The position numbers and the translations under genes are program-made. A DNA stretch of 64,000 nucleotides, from contig JAHBXF010000001.1 of assembly GCA_019636615.1 (NCBI GenBank), forward strand, positions 1,302,001 through 1,366,000, read 5' to 3'. The first letter of the stretch is position 1; each line of letters starts with the position of its first letter. Source of the stretch: Phycisphaeraceae bacterium. Lineage in GTDB: Bacteria > Planctomycetota > Phycisphaerae > Phycisphaerales > UBA1924. The notes beneath the pieces are model-generated. The model saw only the letters and a list, made by a program, of their open reading frames with translations, was not told the DNA's origin and did not search any database. This document shows, in pieces, positions 53,889-62,444 of the stretch.

Positions 53889-54875
53889 CTACCTCGCGGC
53901 TTGCGGCAGCGTTCGCTCCAGGATCTCCAGCGCCGCGTGCAGATACTTGGCGTTGCCCTCACGCTCGATCATCGCCGGTGCGCACGCCGCCATCAGCACG
54001 CGGCGCACGTTGGCGAGGTCCGGGTAGTGGTCATCGACCGGCAGGTTGCGCGCGCGGCGCTGCCGCGCCAGTTCTGAGACGGGTTTCACCCCGTGCAGAA
54101 GTTCGGCGTGCCCCCAGTGCTGACGCTCCAGGTAGAGCGCATCCTCCAGCCAGTGCCCCGGGTGCACCAGCGCAAGGTCGACCAGCACGCACGCGCCGCA
54201 CGCACGCCGCAGCGCGTTGCCCGCGTGCAGGTCGCCGTGGCACCACGCGTTGATCGGGCGCGAGCCCCAGCGTGCCTTGAGCACCGGAAGGTTCTTGATG
54301 GTCTTCTTCACCGCGTCCTTCCACCTCGCGTGCTCGGCAAAGTGCGGCGACGAAGCCACCTCCTTTGATTTGTTCAGCAGCGGCTCCCACTCCTGACCCG
54401 TGGGCCGTTCCTTCAGCGGCGCCACCTTGATCGCCGCCGCCTGAAAATCCGCCGCCACCCGCAGGAGGTCGCACACCGCGCCCTCGTCCATCTGCGCCGC
54501 CAGCGGCGGGCCGTTCAGCCGCTCGGTGATGAGCCAGGCCAGGTCATACCCGCCCACCGCAGACCCGTGCGCGAGCACGCGCGGCGTGGGAAGGGCGCAC
54601 GGGTCGCCCGCGCGCCAGGCCCTTCCGTTCGCACGGCCCAGTTCGGTCGTCCAGCGGTATTCCGCCGGGCTCACGGGAATCTTCACGAAGACATCAAGGG
54701 TCGCGCCCTCGTCGGTGCGGTAGGTCGAGAATCCGGTCGCCGCGCCGCCCCGCTGCCAGCGGGAACGAAACCACTCAACCTTGCCCAGCCGTCCGCCGGT
54801 CTGATCGCACAGAACGGGGGTGAGGCTGACGACAAGTTCGTGCGAGCCGCCGTTGGACGTGTGCATCTCGCCCAT
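53889..54875 (-). CDS. Aminoglycoside-phosphotransferase-like kinase
   Basis: The protein is about 328 residues from ATG 54875; GTG 54893 and ATG 54866 are alternatives and none has a good ribosome site. The kinase-like fold shows NAWCHGDLHAGNAL (catalytic HGD loop) and then VDLALVHPGHWLEDAL in place of the usual DxE metal motif. The N-terminal half has a VKIP-like lysine strand (LDVFVKIPVSPAEYRW). The family phosphorylates small molecules; resistance is not implied. It follows rsmA by 67 bases on the same strand. Confidence 0.75.
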   Translation of the reverse strand: MGEMHTSNGGSHELVVSLTPVLCDQTGGRLGKVEWFRSRWQRGGAATGFSTYRTDEGATLDVFVKIPVSPAEYRWTTELGRANGRAWRAGDPCALPTPRVLAHGSAVGGYDLAWLITERLNGPPLAAQMDEGAVCDLLRVAADFQAAAIKVAPLKERPTGQEWEPLLNKSKEVASSPHFAEHARWKDAVKKTIKNLPVLKARWGSRPINAWCHGDLHAGNALRRACGACVLVDLALVHPGHWLEDALYLERQHWGHAELLHGVKPVSELARQRRARNLPVDDHYPDLANVRRVLMAACAPAMIEREGNAKYLHAALEILERTLPQAAR

Positions 54876-54942
54876 CTTGCTACAGAGTACCACACCGGGG
54901 GCCCGATCCCCACACCCGGGGCGCGGGTTTGCGCACGAAAAA

Positions 54943-55764
54943 TTACCGGCCCGCGCGCCACGCCCCGTAGAGCGCGATCCACGCCCGCGGGCTCAGAGAC
55001 TCGGCGCGTGCCTCCGGGCTCACACCCTCCGGCCAGGGGAAGTCTCGCCCGAGCACCGAGCCGATCTGCTTGCGCCGTTTTTCAAAGAGCCCTTGCGCAA
55101 AGTCGATGATCTCCCGCGCCCGCGGCGACAGAGGCGAGGCCAGCCGGCGCAGCGCCACCATCGCGCTGTGAACCTCGGGAGACGGCCAGAAGCACGGCGG
55201 CGGCAGTTTGGCGATGAGTTCAACCTCGGCCGTGAGCGACGCGAGGATGCCCACCGGGCCGTAGTCGCGTGTGCCGGGCTTGGCCATCAGCCGGTCGGCC
55301 ACCTCGCGCTGAATCGTGACATACAGCCCCTGGCAGCCGGGCACGTCGGCCAGCAGCGAGGTCATCAGCGGGGTCGCCGCGCCGTAGGGCAGGTTCGCCA
55401 CCAGCGTGAAGGGCTCGCCCTTCAGCGCGCCCAGCAGGTCGGGGTTGATCTCGTGCTTGCCCCGCAGGCAATCGCCCTCGATGAGCGTGAAGCCCGCGCG
55501 CCCGCCCAGCCGCTCGCGCAGCAGTTGGGCCAGCCCCCGGTCGAGTTCGCACGCCGTCACCTCGCACCCGCGGTCGAGCAGTTCTTCGGTGAGCGTGCCC
55601 GTGCCCGGGCCCACCTCCATCACCCGGTCGCCGGCGCCCACGCCCGAGGCGTCCACGAGTTTGCGGATCATGTTGTGATCGATCAGGAAGTTCTGCCCCA
55701 GCCGTTTGCGCGGCGACAGCCCGCGTTCTTCGAGCATCGCCCTCATCTGCGCCAGTGTCTGCAC
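54943..55764 (-). CDS. rsmA: 16S rRNA dimethyladenosine transferase
   Basis: The enzyme dimethylates two adjacent adenosines at the 3' end of 16S rRNA (A1518 and A1519 in E. coli numbering). It is 273 residues from GTG 55764 with GGAGG 8 bases upstream. The KsgA/RsmA hallmarks are KRLGQNFLID, the SAM motif VMEVGPGTGTLTEELL, the catalytic VANLPYGAATPLM (NLPY) and VHSAMVALRRL. Length is typical. It follows the HAD gene by 46 bases. Confidence 0.96.
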   Translation of the reverse strand: MQTLAQMRAMLEERGLSPRKRLGQNFLIDHNMIRKLVDASGVGAGDRVMEVGPGTGTLTEELLDRGCEVTACELDRGLAQLLRERLGGRAGFTLIEGDCLRGKHEINPDLLGALKGEPFTLVANLPYGAATPLMTSLLADVPGCQGLYVTIQREVADRLMAKPGTRDYGPVGILASLTAEVELIAKLPPPCFWPSPEVHSAMVALRRLASPLSPRAREIIDFAQGLFEKRRKQIGSVLGRDFPWPEGVSPEARAESLSPRAWIALYGAWRAGR

Positions 55765-55810
55765 GCGTGCTGCCTCCGGTGCGGCGTGTGGTGTCTGCCC
55801 CCGGGGCGCG

Positions 55811-56707
55811 TCACCACTCGCCCCTCATGATGCGCTCGATGGCGAGTGCCGCGCCGTCGTCGTCGTTGCGCTCGGTCACCCTGCCCGCGCACGCCTTGAC
55901 CCTGTCGATGGCGTTGCCCATGGCCACGCCCAGGCCGGCCCCTTCGATCATCGAGACATCGTTGATCTCGTCGCCGATGGCGGCGATGCGAGATGGATCG
56001 ATCCCGCGCTGCGCCGCCAGCCACCGCACGGCGGACCACTTGTTCGCCTCCGCGTCGAAGAGTTCGAGGATGTGGAACGCACGCCCCTGCGCGAGCCGTT
56101 CGTGGTGCCCGGGGCCCACCACCGCCGGGAAGTGGTGCCACTGCGCACGCCCGTGCATCTCGCGGGCCAGGCGCTGAGCGATCGTGGCCACGCGGTCGTC
56201 AAACCCGAAGGCGCCCACCCGCACCGTGTGCGCGGGGTGTTCGTCGGCCTCGGGCTGGTCGGTATACCGCACGCGCAGGTTCATCGTCGAGAACCACCAC
56301 TCCATCACGGGGTCGAGCGGCAACCTGTCTTCCCCGTGAACCACGAGATAATCAAACCCCGCCGTGAGCGGGTCTTTGAGCACCAGCGCGGGGTGATCGT
56401 GCTCGATCATGCAGCGCGCGGCCCGCGACACCAGTTCGGGGTCCATCGCGAACCGGTGCAGCGTCCGTGCGGTCGTCGGGTCCGCGATGATCGACCCGCC
56501 CGCCACCGCCACCGCGTCTTCCTGGCCGATGGCGTCGAGAAACGCGCGGCACTCGGCCAGCCCACGCCCGGTGCACACCATCACACCCATGCCCCGGGCC
56601 CGGGCCTCGTGCAGCGCGTCGATGTTGCGCTGTGAGATCCGCCCCGAAGAGTTCACAAGGGTGCCGTCGAGATCAATCGCCAGAAGGTCGTAGCGGGGTG
56701 TGCTCAC
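55811..56707 (-). CDS. Cof-type HAD-family phosphatase
   Basis: The protein is 298 residues from GTG 56707. The four HAD motifs are visible: DLDGTLVNSSGRI (nucleophile Asp), VMVCTGRGLAE (Thr), the Lys region with HHERLAQGRAFHILE, and IAAIGDEINDVSMIEGAGLGVAMGNA (acidic pair). The insertion between motifs two and three is the C2 cap of Cof/SupH-type enzymes, which dephosphorylate sugar phosphates or similar. Substrate unknown. It lies 37 bases after the GGDEF gene and 46 before rsmA. Confidence 0.9.
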   Translation of the reverse strand: MSTPRYDLLAIDLDGTLVNSSGRISQRNIDALHEARARGMGVMVCTGRGLAECRAFLDAIGQEDAVAVAGGSIIADPTTARTLHRFAMDPELVSRAARCMIEHDHPALVLKDPLTAGFDYLVVHGEDRLPLDPVMEWWFSTMNLRVRYTDQPEADEHPAHTVRVGAFGFDDRVATIAQRLAREMHGRAQWHHFPAVVGPGHHERLAQGRAFHILELFDAEANKWSAVRWLAAQRGIDPSRIAAIGDEINDVSMIEGAGLGVAMGNAIDRVKACAGRVTERNDDDGAALAIERIMRGEW

Positions 56708-56744
56708 GTGTGGGCAACGGTACGTGCCGGCACGGGTCGGGGTT

Positions 56745-58274
56745 TCAGGCTTCTTCGCCGCAGGCCCGCTGCGCGCCGGGGCCGTATGTGATGGCGTTCT
56801 TGCCGCGCTTCTTCGCGTCCAGGGCCAGCGCGTCGGCCTGCGCCAGAAGTTCGGCGGGGGTTACGCCGTCCCAGGGGTATGTCGCCATGCCGCCCGATAC
56901 GGCCAGCGTGCCCGGCGCACCGTCGCCCAGTTTCGGGAAGCGGCAGTTGGCGATCTGCGCCTGGAAACGGCGCGCCACCTCCATCACCGACACCGGCGCA
57001 CTGCTCCCGGCACGCCGCGGCCCCTCGGGGTCGTGGAAGATCACCGCGAACTCATCGCCGCCGATGCGGCACACGCGGTCGCTGGGTCTGATCACGCTGC
57101 GCATCAGCCGCACGGTCTCTACCAGAATGTCATCGCCCGCGGCGTGGCCGTAGCGGTCGTTGAACATCTTGAAGTCGTCGATGTCGAGCACCAGCAGCGT
57201 CACGTGGTGACGGCGCTGGCGGGCCTGCTCAAGGGCCGTGGCCAGGAATCGGTCGAAGTAGCGGCGGTTCCACGCGCCCGTCAGCGGGTCGGTGAGCGCG
57301 GCGGTGCGCAGTTGCACCTGCTGGTCGCGAAGTTTCAGCCAGGTCGCCAGCCACGCGGCGTGCGTGGTAAGCCGCGATGCGGGCGTCTGCGGGCCGCCCA
57401 CCAGAGCGCCCATCGGCACACCATCGCGCGACACGGCGCAGGCGTTCTCGGGTGCCGCCTCCGTCAGGGGCACAAAGCGCACACGCGGGTCGCCCGTGCG
57501 CTCGCGGATGAGCGACACCGCGTGCTCGAGCAGGTCGCTCCCACGCAGCAGCGCCGCGGCGAGCACGACATCCCCCTCGCTTTTCTCGATGCTCAGGTTG
57601 GGCGCGCCCACCGCCGCGGTCACTGGGGCTCGCGGTGCCTGCGCCGGTATGGGCGCGACGGCCTTGGGCGATGCCACACCCGGCGAAGGCACTGCCTCCG
57701 GGATGGGTGCGGCGCTGAGGGGTGTGAGACCCGGGGATGTGGCAGTGGGGGATGTGGCAGTGGGGGGTGTGGCAGTGGGGGGTGTGGCAGTCGCGATGGG
57801 TGACACCGGCGCGCCCGGTGATGCTCCCGGTTCACCCTCTTGAATCAGCCGAACCAGCCCGGACGCATCGATCCCGCGCGGTATCACCGCATCAAAGGGT
57901 GATGGCTCGTGCGGCGTGGGCCCGGCAGAGCCGTTGCCCAGGGTCAGAATGCGCACGCCGGGCGCGGCGGTGCGCAATCCGCTGATGAACCGAGCGAGCG
58001 ACCCGGCCGATTCGGCCGCGCGCTGTGACTCGAGCGAGTGGCGCACATCGGCGGCGACAACAACCACCGGCGGTGAGGAAATCTCAGAGACAGACTGCGC
58101 GGCTTCGCCGATCGCCTCGAGCGCGTGACGCACTCGGACAAGTTCGATGCGCTCGTCGAGCCTCAACGCGGCATCGAGGCCTGTCCTGCCGACGAGAATA
58201 ACCCGTGTACCAGTCGCTTCCACGAGACGACCCTTCGTGCCGGGTGTCGCGAGACGCACCCAACAATGACTCAT
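56745..58274 (-). CDS. GGDEF diguanylate cyclase with receiver-like N-terminus and repeat linker
   Basis: The protein is 509 residues from ATG 58274. The C-terminal GGDEF domain is complete and likely active: DPLTGAWNRRYFDRFL, DIDDFKMFNDRYGH and RIGGDEFAVIF, with no obvious RxxD inhibitory site before it. The first 160 residues have a Rossmann-like pattern (VILVGRTGLDAALRL, VVVVAADVRHSL, VRILTLGNGSAG) like a degenerate receiver without the phosphorylated Asp in a DxxxG context. A Pro/Thr/Ala-rich linker (about 160-185) contains a 15-base tandem repeat. It makes cyclic di-GMP. The partner protein is encoded just upstream. Confidence 0.9.
   Translation of the reverse strand: MSHCWVRLATPGTKGRLVEATGTRVILVGRTGLDAALRLDERIELVRVRHALEAIGEAAQSVSEISSPPVVVVAADVRHSLESQRAAESAGSLARFISGLRTAAPGVRILTLGNGSAGPTPHEPSPFDAVIPRGIDASGLVRLIQEGEPGASPGAPVSPIATATPPTATPPTATSPTATSPGLTPLSAAPIPEAVPSPGVASPKAVAPIPAQAPRAPVTAAVGAPNLSIEKSEGDVVLAAALLRGSDLLEHAVSLIRERTGDPRVRFVPLTEAAPENACAVSRDGVPMGALVGGPQTPASRLTTHAAWLATWLKLRDQQVQLRTAALTDPLTGAWNRRYFDRFLATALEQARQRRHHVTLLVLDIDDFKMFNDRYGHAAGDDILVETVRLMRSVIRPSDRVCRIGGDEFAVIFHDPEGPRRAGSSAPVSVMEVARRFQAQIANCRFPKLGDGAPGTLAVSGGMATYPWDGVTPAELLAQADALALDAKKRGKNAITYGPGAQRACGEEA
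57735..57794. repeat. Four tandem 15-base units in the GGDEF gene linker
   Basis: The plus strand shows four direct repeats of a 15-base unit (consensus GGRTGTGGCAGTGGG), the first two identical and the last diverged at its end. In the protein they give repeated Thr-Ala-Thr-Pro/Ser-Pro units. The length is likely variable between strains by slippage. Confidence 0.85.
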
Positions 58275-58451
58275 TCCAACCAGAAACGGCGTTTTCTCCC
58301 CGCCGGCTTCTGCTCTGAGTTGTCGCCCGTCCGTCGTGTCTGAAGTTTCTGTCCTTCAAGATACCCACAAACAGGTGCTCTTGTGCATCGGAATTCAGAT
58401 AAAGTGGGGATAAATCTGCACCCCGCTACACGGCCACGGCCCCCAGGGCGG

Positions 58452-59048
58452 TTATTGGACATCCTTTCCTTGTTCGGGTTTAGGTTCGATTTCCAGGAGC
58501 ATGGCGAGTTCTTCATCGGTGAGCAGCCGCGGCACCGCTGGGCTTGGGGGTGCTGCGGGGGAGGTCAGCGGGGCATGTTCTGAGGGGGGGGCAGGAGTCC
58601 GCGCGGGTGAGGAGGGGGGCACCTCGACCACCGGAGGTTCCTTGGGCGCATCGGCGGGTGGTTGCGGGGGCATCATCTGCCGCCACTGGGCCAGGTCGTG
58701 GGCACGCACCGTCCGCAGTTGCGGGTCTGAAGAGGAGTCGTACATCCACACCGCAACGCCGGGGGCGTAGCGGCCGACGGCCTCAACCACCGACACCACC
58801 CCGACCAGTTCGCGGGGTTCGACCAGCAGCAGCACGATCAGCCGGGAACGCGCGCTCGAATCCCGGGCCTCGCGCGCCAGGGCACAGACCTGAGCAAGGG
58901 CCGAGAACTCGTCGTCGCAGTGCAGAAGTGTAAAACCGGGGCGATTCAGGCCAGCGAGCAGCGCGGGCTTGAGATCAGCACCGGATTGGTTCCACACGAC
59001 GCACGTTGCGTCGCTCCAGGCGCGTGAAGTACCGGCCGATTCCGGCAT
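58452..59048 (-). CDS. Receiver-like protein upstream of the GGDEF gene
   Basis: The protein is about 198 residues from ATG 59048. Earlier in-frame ATGs (59114, 59153) exist, but the codons before 59048 lack the strong G/C third-position bias of the rest, so they are probably not translated. Residues 10-105 look like a receiver fold (CVVWNQSGADLKPALL, SRLIVLLLVEPRELVG, APGVAVWMYDSSSD) similar in plan to the N-terminus of the cyclase next to it. A Pro-rich linker ends in LLTDEELAMLLEIEP, a short helix resembling the EIDALL-type peptides of FliM/FliN. No function known. No ribosome site is visible. Confidence 0.65.
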   Translation of the reverse strand: MPESAGTSRAWSDATCVVWNQSGADLKPALLAGLNRPGFTLLHCDDEFSALAQVCALAREARDSSARSRLIVLLLVEPRELVGVVSVVEAVGRYAPGVAVWMYDSSSDPQLRTVRAHDLAQWRQMMPPQPPADAPKEPPVVEVPPSSPARTPAPPSEHAPLTSPAAPPSPAVPRLLTDEELAMLLEIEPKPEQGKDVQ

Positions 59049-59218
59049 GTTGTGAGTGTACCCAAAAACCCTCTCAACTCCTAGTAATTGCGCGTGATTC
59101 TGCTCACTTCGCATGGTTCTCGCACCTTGCGCGTCTTCACACGCTTCGCCCATTTTTCCTAACTTCACATGGATCACCGTGCGCTCCCGTCTCGGTGGGT
59201 CGTGCGCCGGGTCGAGCG

Positions 59219-60364
59219 TCACGCCAGACGAGAGAGCACCCGGGCCGCCGCGATACCGGCGCCATCGGCCGGGCCCAGCGCCCCGAGCGCGGCTCGCATC
59301 GCATCGCGCCTCGAAGGCTCCCGCAGCAGCATGCCCGCGACCAGGCCCGCATCGGCCACGTTGGCCTCCGCGTCGGCATGATCGGTGGCGATCAGCGAGC
59401 CCCCCGCACGCTCCAGCGGGAGCGCGTTGAGACGCTGGTGCTGATCGGCATGGTGCGGATAGGGCAGGAAGAGGGTGGGAACCCGGTTGCACCAGGCTTC
59501 CGCGACGCTCCCGGCACCTGCCCGGCTCACCGCCCAGTCGGCGGCGCCCCATGCCAGACCCATCTGTGGAAAGAAAGGCTCGACGAGCGCGTCAAGGCGC
59601 GCCCGCCGGTAGGTTTCGCGGGCGTGCCCTATTTCCGCCTCGTCCCGGCCTGTCTGATGGATAATCTGCCACCCTTGTTCACGCAGCAGGGCCGATTCTT
59701 TCTCGGACCATGCGGTCACAAACCGGTTCAGCGTCCCCGCGCCCAAACTCGCGCCAGTCGCCAGCAGCGTCGGCCGGTTGGGGTCGAGCCCCAGCGCGGC
59801 CCGGCACTCGGCCCGGCCCGCCGGCGCGCGCGCCGCCTGCCGCACGATCGGGCCGATGCGTTCCCACCCGGCGGCGATGGGGTCATCCACGGCGGCGGCG
59901 GTCAGCATCGCGCCGGCGTACCGCGCGATCCAGCGGTTGGCTTTGCCAGGCACCGCGTCCAGGTTGAGCGCCACAACCGGGCATTTTTCAACCCGCGCCG
60001 CCTGAACCGCCGGCGCGGCGACAAAGCCGCCCAGGGCCACCAGCGCCACGGGCCCGTGCGATCTGCCCTCGCGGATCGCCGCCCGGGTTTGCCGAACCGA
60101 AGGCCCCCACCCCGCAAGGAAGCGCAGCAGCGCACGGGGCCGCACCCCGAAGGGTTTGGCCGAAAGAGGGCTGTACACCGGCGGTGCGTCGGCGAGGCGC
60201 TGGCTGTCGAGCATCGTGGCATCGCCGGGCCTGTCGCTGCACAAGAAGCGCAGGCGCGCATCGGGCCGGCGTTCGAGAACGGCCTCTGCGATGGCGATGC
60301 CCGGGAAGAGGTGCCCGCCGGTGCCACCGCCGGCGAAGAGAATGGTGGGTGCGGACGGGTTCAT
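59219..60364 (-). CDS. murG: Lipid II synthase MurG
   Basis: MurG adds GlcNAc to lipid I to form lipid II on the cytosolic face of the membrane. It is about 381 residues from ATG 60364, which overlaps the ftsW stop by 4 bases (ATGA). The first glycine loop GGGTGGHLFPGIAIAE (12-27), VALGGFVAAPAVQAA and VSRAGAGSVAEAW are classic MurG motifs; TGASLGAGTLNRF replaces the usual GGSxGA loop. It is co-translated with ftsW. Confidence 0.95.
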   Translation of the reverse strand: MNPSAPTILFAGGGTGGHLFPGIAIAEAVLERRPDARLRFLCSDRPGDATMLDSQRLADAPPVYSPLSAKPFGVRPRALLRFLAGWGPSVRQTRAAIREGRSHGPVALVALGGFVAAPAVQAARVEKCPVVALNLDAVPGKANRWIARYAGAMLTAAAVDDPIAAGWERIGPIVRQAARAPAGRAECRAALGLDPNRPTLLATGASLGAGTLNRFVTAWSEKESALLREQGWQIIHQTGRDEAEIGHARETYRRARLDALVEPFFPQMGLAWGAADWAVSRAGAGSVAEAWCNRVPTLFLPYPHHADQHQRLNALPLERAGGSLIATDHADAEANVADAGLVAGMLLREPSRRDAMRAALGALGPADGAGIAAARVLSRLA

Positions 60365-61569
60365 GCCGCGCCGAGCAAGCCGCCGGGCGAGGCCGCGGGC
60401 GCTTCGCGCTGGGCGTCTTCCTGCGAGCGGTTGATAGAGACAAGCACGCCCAGGGAGAGGGCGGTGAGCACCCACCCCGTGCCGCCATAACTGATCAGGG
60501 GCAGGGCGATGCCCTTGGGCGGGGCCATGCCGGTGACGACAAAGAGGTTCATGAGCGCCTGCAGGCCCACCGTGGCGATGATGCCCACGGCCCAGAGGCG
60601 AAGGAAGTGGTTTTCTTCGCGCCGGGCGATGCTGAAGCCTGCGAGGAGCATCGCGATGAAAATAAAGACCACGAGGCTGGCCCCGGCGATGCCCAGTTCT
60701 TCGCAGATGATGGCGAAGATGTAGTCGGTGTGGTCTTCGGGGAGGTAGCCGCGCTTTTGCAGCCCTTCGCCCAGCCCCGTGCCGAAGCCGCGCCCGTTGT
60801 GAATGGCGATGAGCGACTGGATGGAGTGAAAGCCGATGGTCTCGGGGTTCTGGTAGGGATCAAGAAAAGCCTTGACGCGGTTGACGCGGTAGGTGTTGCT
60901 GAGGATGGCCCAGGCCGTGCCCGCGCCGCCGATGAGCCCGAAGATGAGGAACTGCCAGAGGCTGGCCCCGGCGGCCAGCAGCACCACGCAGGCCACCACC
61001 GCCACCAGAAAGCCCGTGCCCAGGTCTTCGATCACGATCACGCCCGCCACGAGGCCCACGATGCACATGGCCGGGATGAGCCCGGCGAAAAGCCGGGGCA
61101 GTTCGTTGGCCCGAACCGCGGCATAGAAGGCGATGATCGGCACCAGCGCCCACTTGGCGACCTCGCTGGGCTGCATGGAGAAGTCCACGCCGGGGATGGG
61201 TTTGATCCAGCGGTGCGCGCCGTTCTTGGGGTCTTCGAGCAAGGGCAAGTAGACCAGCAGGCAGAAACCCAGGAGCCCGACCACCACCGCCGGCAGAACC
61301 ACCCAGAACACCCGACGCATCGATGGGCTCTGCGCGATGTCCGCCAACCGACGCACAGGGATCAGACACCCCAGGGCGAAGGCCGCCACGGCCAGGGCCA
61401 TGTATTTGGCCGCACGGCTTTCGAGGATGGACCCGAGCGTGATCCGCGCGGGTTGGTCATCGATGGACTGAACCGGGGCCACCATCAGGTTGGCCGAGTT
61501 CACCATGACCACGCCAAGGCAGAGCGCGGCGAAGGCGCAGAGGGCCACAACCTGTCCTGGACGGATCAT
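60361..61569 (-). CDS. ftsW: Peptidoglycan glycosyltransferase FtsW
   Basis: FtsW polymerises lipid II at the division septum with a partner PBP. The protein is about 402 residues from ATG 61569; GTG 61587 would add six. About ten membrane segments are visible, with SEDS-family hallmarks MQPSEVAKWALV, HRWIKPIPGVDFSMQ, YIFAIICEELGIAGA and PPKGIALPLISYGGTGW. The position before murG points to FtsW rather than RodA. The stop overlaps the murG start. Confidence 0.93.
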   Translation of the reverse strand: MIRPGQVVALCAFAALCLGVVMVNSANLMVAPVQSIDDQPARITLGSILESRAAKYMALAVAAFALGCLIPVRRLADIAQSPSMRRVFWVVLPAVVVGLLGFCLLVYLPLLEDPKNGAHRWIKPIPGVDFSMQPSEVAKWALVPIIAFYAAVRANELPRLFAGLIPAMCIVGLVAGVIVIEDLGTGFLVAVVACVVLLAAGASLWQFLIFGLIGGAGTAWAILSNTYRVNRVKAFLDPYQNPETIGFHSIQSLIAIHNGRGFGTGLGEGLQKRGYLPEDHTDYIFAIICEELGIAGASLVVFIFIAMLLAGFSIARREENHFLRLWAVGIIATVGLQALMNLFVVTGMAPPKGIALPLISYGGTGWVLTALSLGVLVSINRSQEDAQREAPAASPGGLLGAA

Positions 61570-61622
61570 GAGGAAATGTATCGGCACACCCCGCGTTCGG
61601 GGATGAGCGTGGCGGGGCAGTA

Positions 61623-62396
61623 TCAGGCCCCTGGGGCTTTGCGGGGCCACCAGAGATCAACGATGATCAAGACCAGCAGGAGCGTGCTGCCAAGGCAGAA
61701 CGCCGCGCCCCCGGCGACGATCATGTACGCGAAGTCGGCCTTCATCCGGGTGAGCCACCACCCGCCGATGTCGGCGAGCAGGCCCAGGCCCATCAGGGCG
61801 ATGAGGGGGTTGATGATGGGGCGCGGCAGGCGGGTGCCCACGCCGAGCCCCGCGACGATCAGGCACAGGGTGCCGATGGCCAGCGCATGGGTGTGGGTGG
61901 AGTTCACGACGATGGCCAGGCTGTTGGGTTGAATGTCACGCGAGAAGGCCACGACCCGCACGGCATCCCACGAATCAAGGGGCATGCGCTGGCCGATGCC
62001 CGAGGGGTCTGTCGAGGCGCGGTTGTGGCAACTCACGCACTCGCGGGCGATGATCTCGGCCGGGGCCATGTCCCCCTTGTCGAAGTCGTCGTACTGCTCG
62101 TTGACGCGCCCGCCGTTGAGCCAGTCGAGCAGGGCGCTGCGCTCCTGGGCGTCGATCGTCTCCGGGTGGCCCCCTTCAAGGGCGACCAGCAGGGGCGAGC
62201 GAGATTTCACCCCGTGGTAGACGCCCTTCACGTCGTCGATGGTGAGGCCGGGTCGCTCGTCGCGTTTGTGGTCGTGGATGTAGAGGTGGCTGACCGAGGC
62301 CGCGAAGCCCCCCAGCAGCACAAGGCAGAGGCAGGTGATGCCCAGGCGCGCCAAGGCGCCGAGGTCGCGGGTTCGGAAAGGGGCTGGTGCGCTCAC
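61623..62396 (-). CDS. Membrane protein with c-type heme motif
   Basis: The protein is 257 residues from GTG 62396. One N-terminal segment (LGITCLCLVLLGGFAASVSHLYI) precedes an outer domain with a single CxxCH (ECVSCHN, about residue 120), then three more segments (ALAIGTLCLIVAGLG, NPLIALMGLGLLADIGGWW, YMIVAGGAAFCLGSTLLLVLIIVDLWW). The layout suggests a membrane-bound heme protein of electron transport; no partner oxidase is visible. It sits between the Gfo/Idh gene and ftsW on the same strand. Confidence 0.7.
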   Translation of the reverse strand: MSAPAPFRTRDLGALARLGITCLCLVLLGGFAASVSHLYIHDHKRDERPGLTIDDVKGVYHGVKSRSPLLVALEGGHPETIDAQERSALLDWLNGGRVNEQYDDFDKGDMAPAEIIARECVSCHNRASTDPSGIGQRMPLDSWDAVRVVAFSRDIQPNSLAIVVNSTHTHALAIGTLCLIVAGLGVGTRLPRPIINPLIALMGLGLLADIGGWWLTRMKADFAYMIVAGGAAFCLGSTLLLVLIIVDLWWPRKAPGA

Positions 62397-62444
62397 GTGG
62401 GCTGGTGCCTCGGGGTGGTGGGTGTGGAAGGAACAGGCGTGGGA

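Noticed and set aside
53889..54875. Aminoglycoside-resistance gene
   Set aside because: Only the kinase fold is shared; substrate residues of resistance enzymes cannot be recognised and it lies in a housekeeping run.
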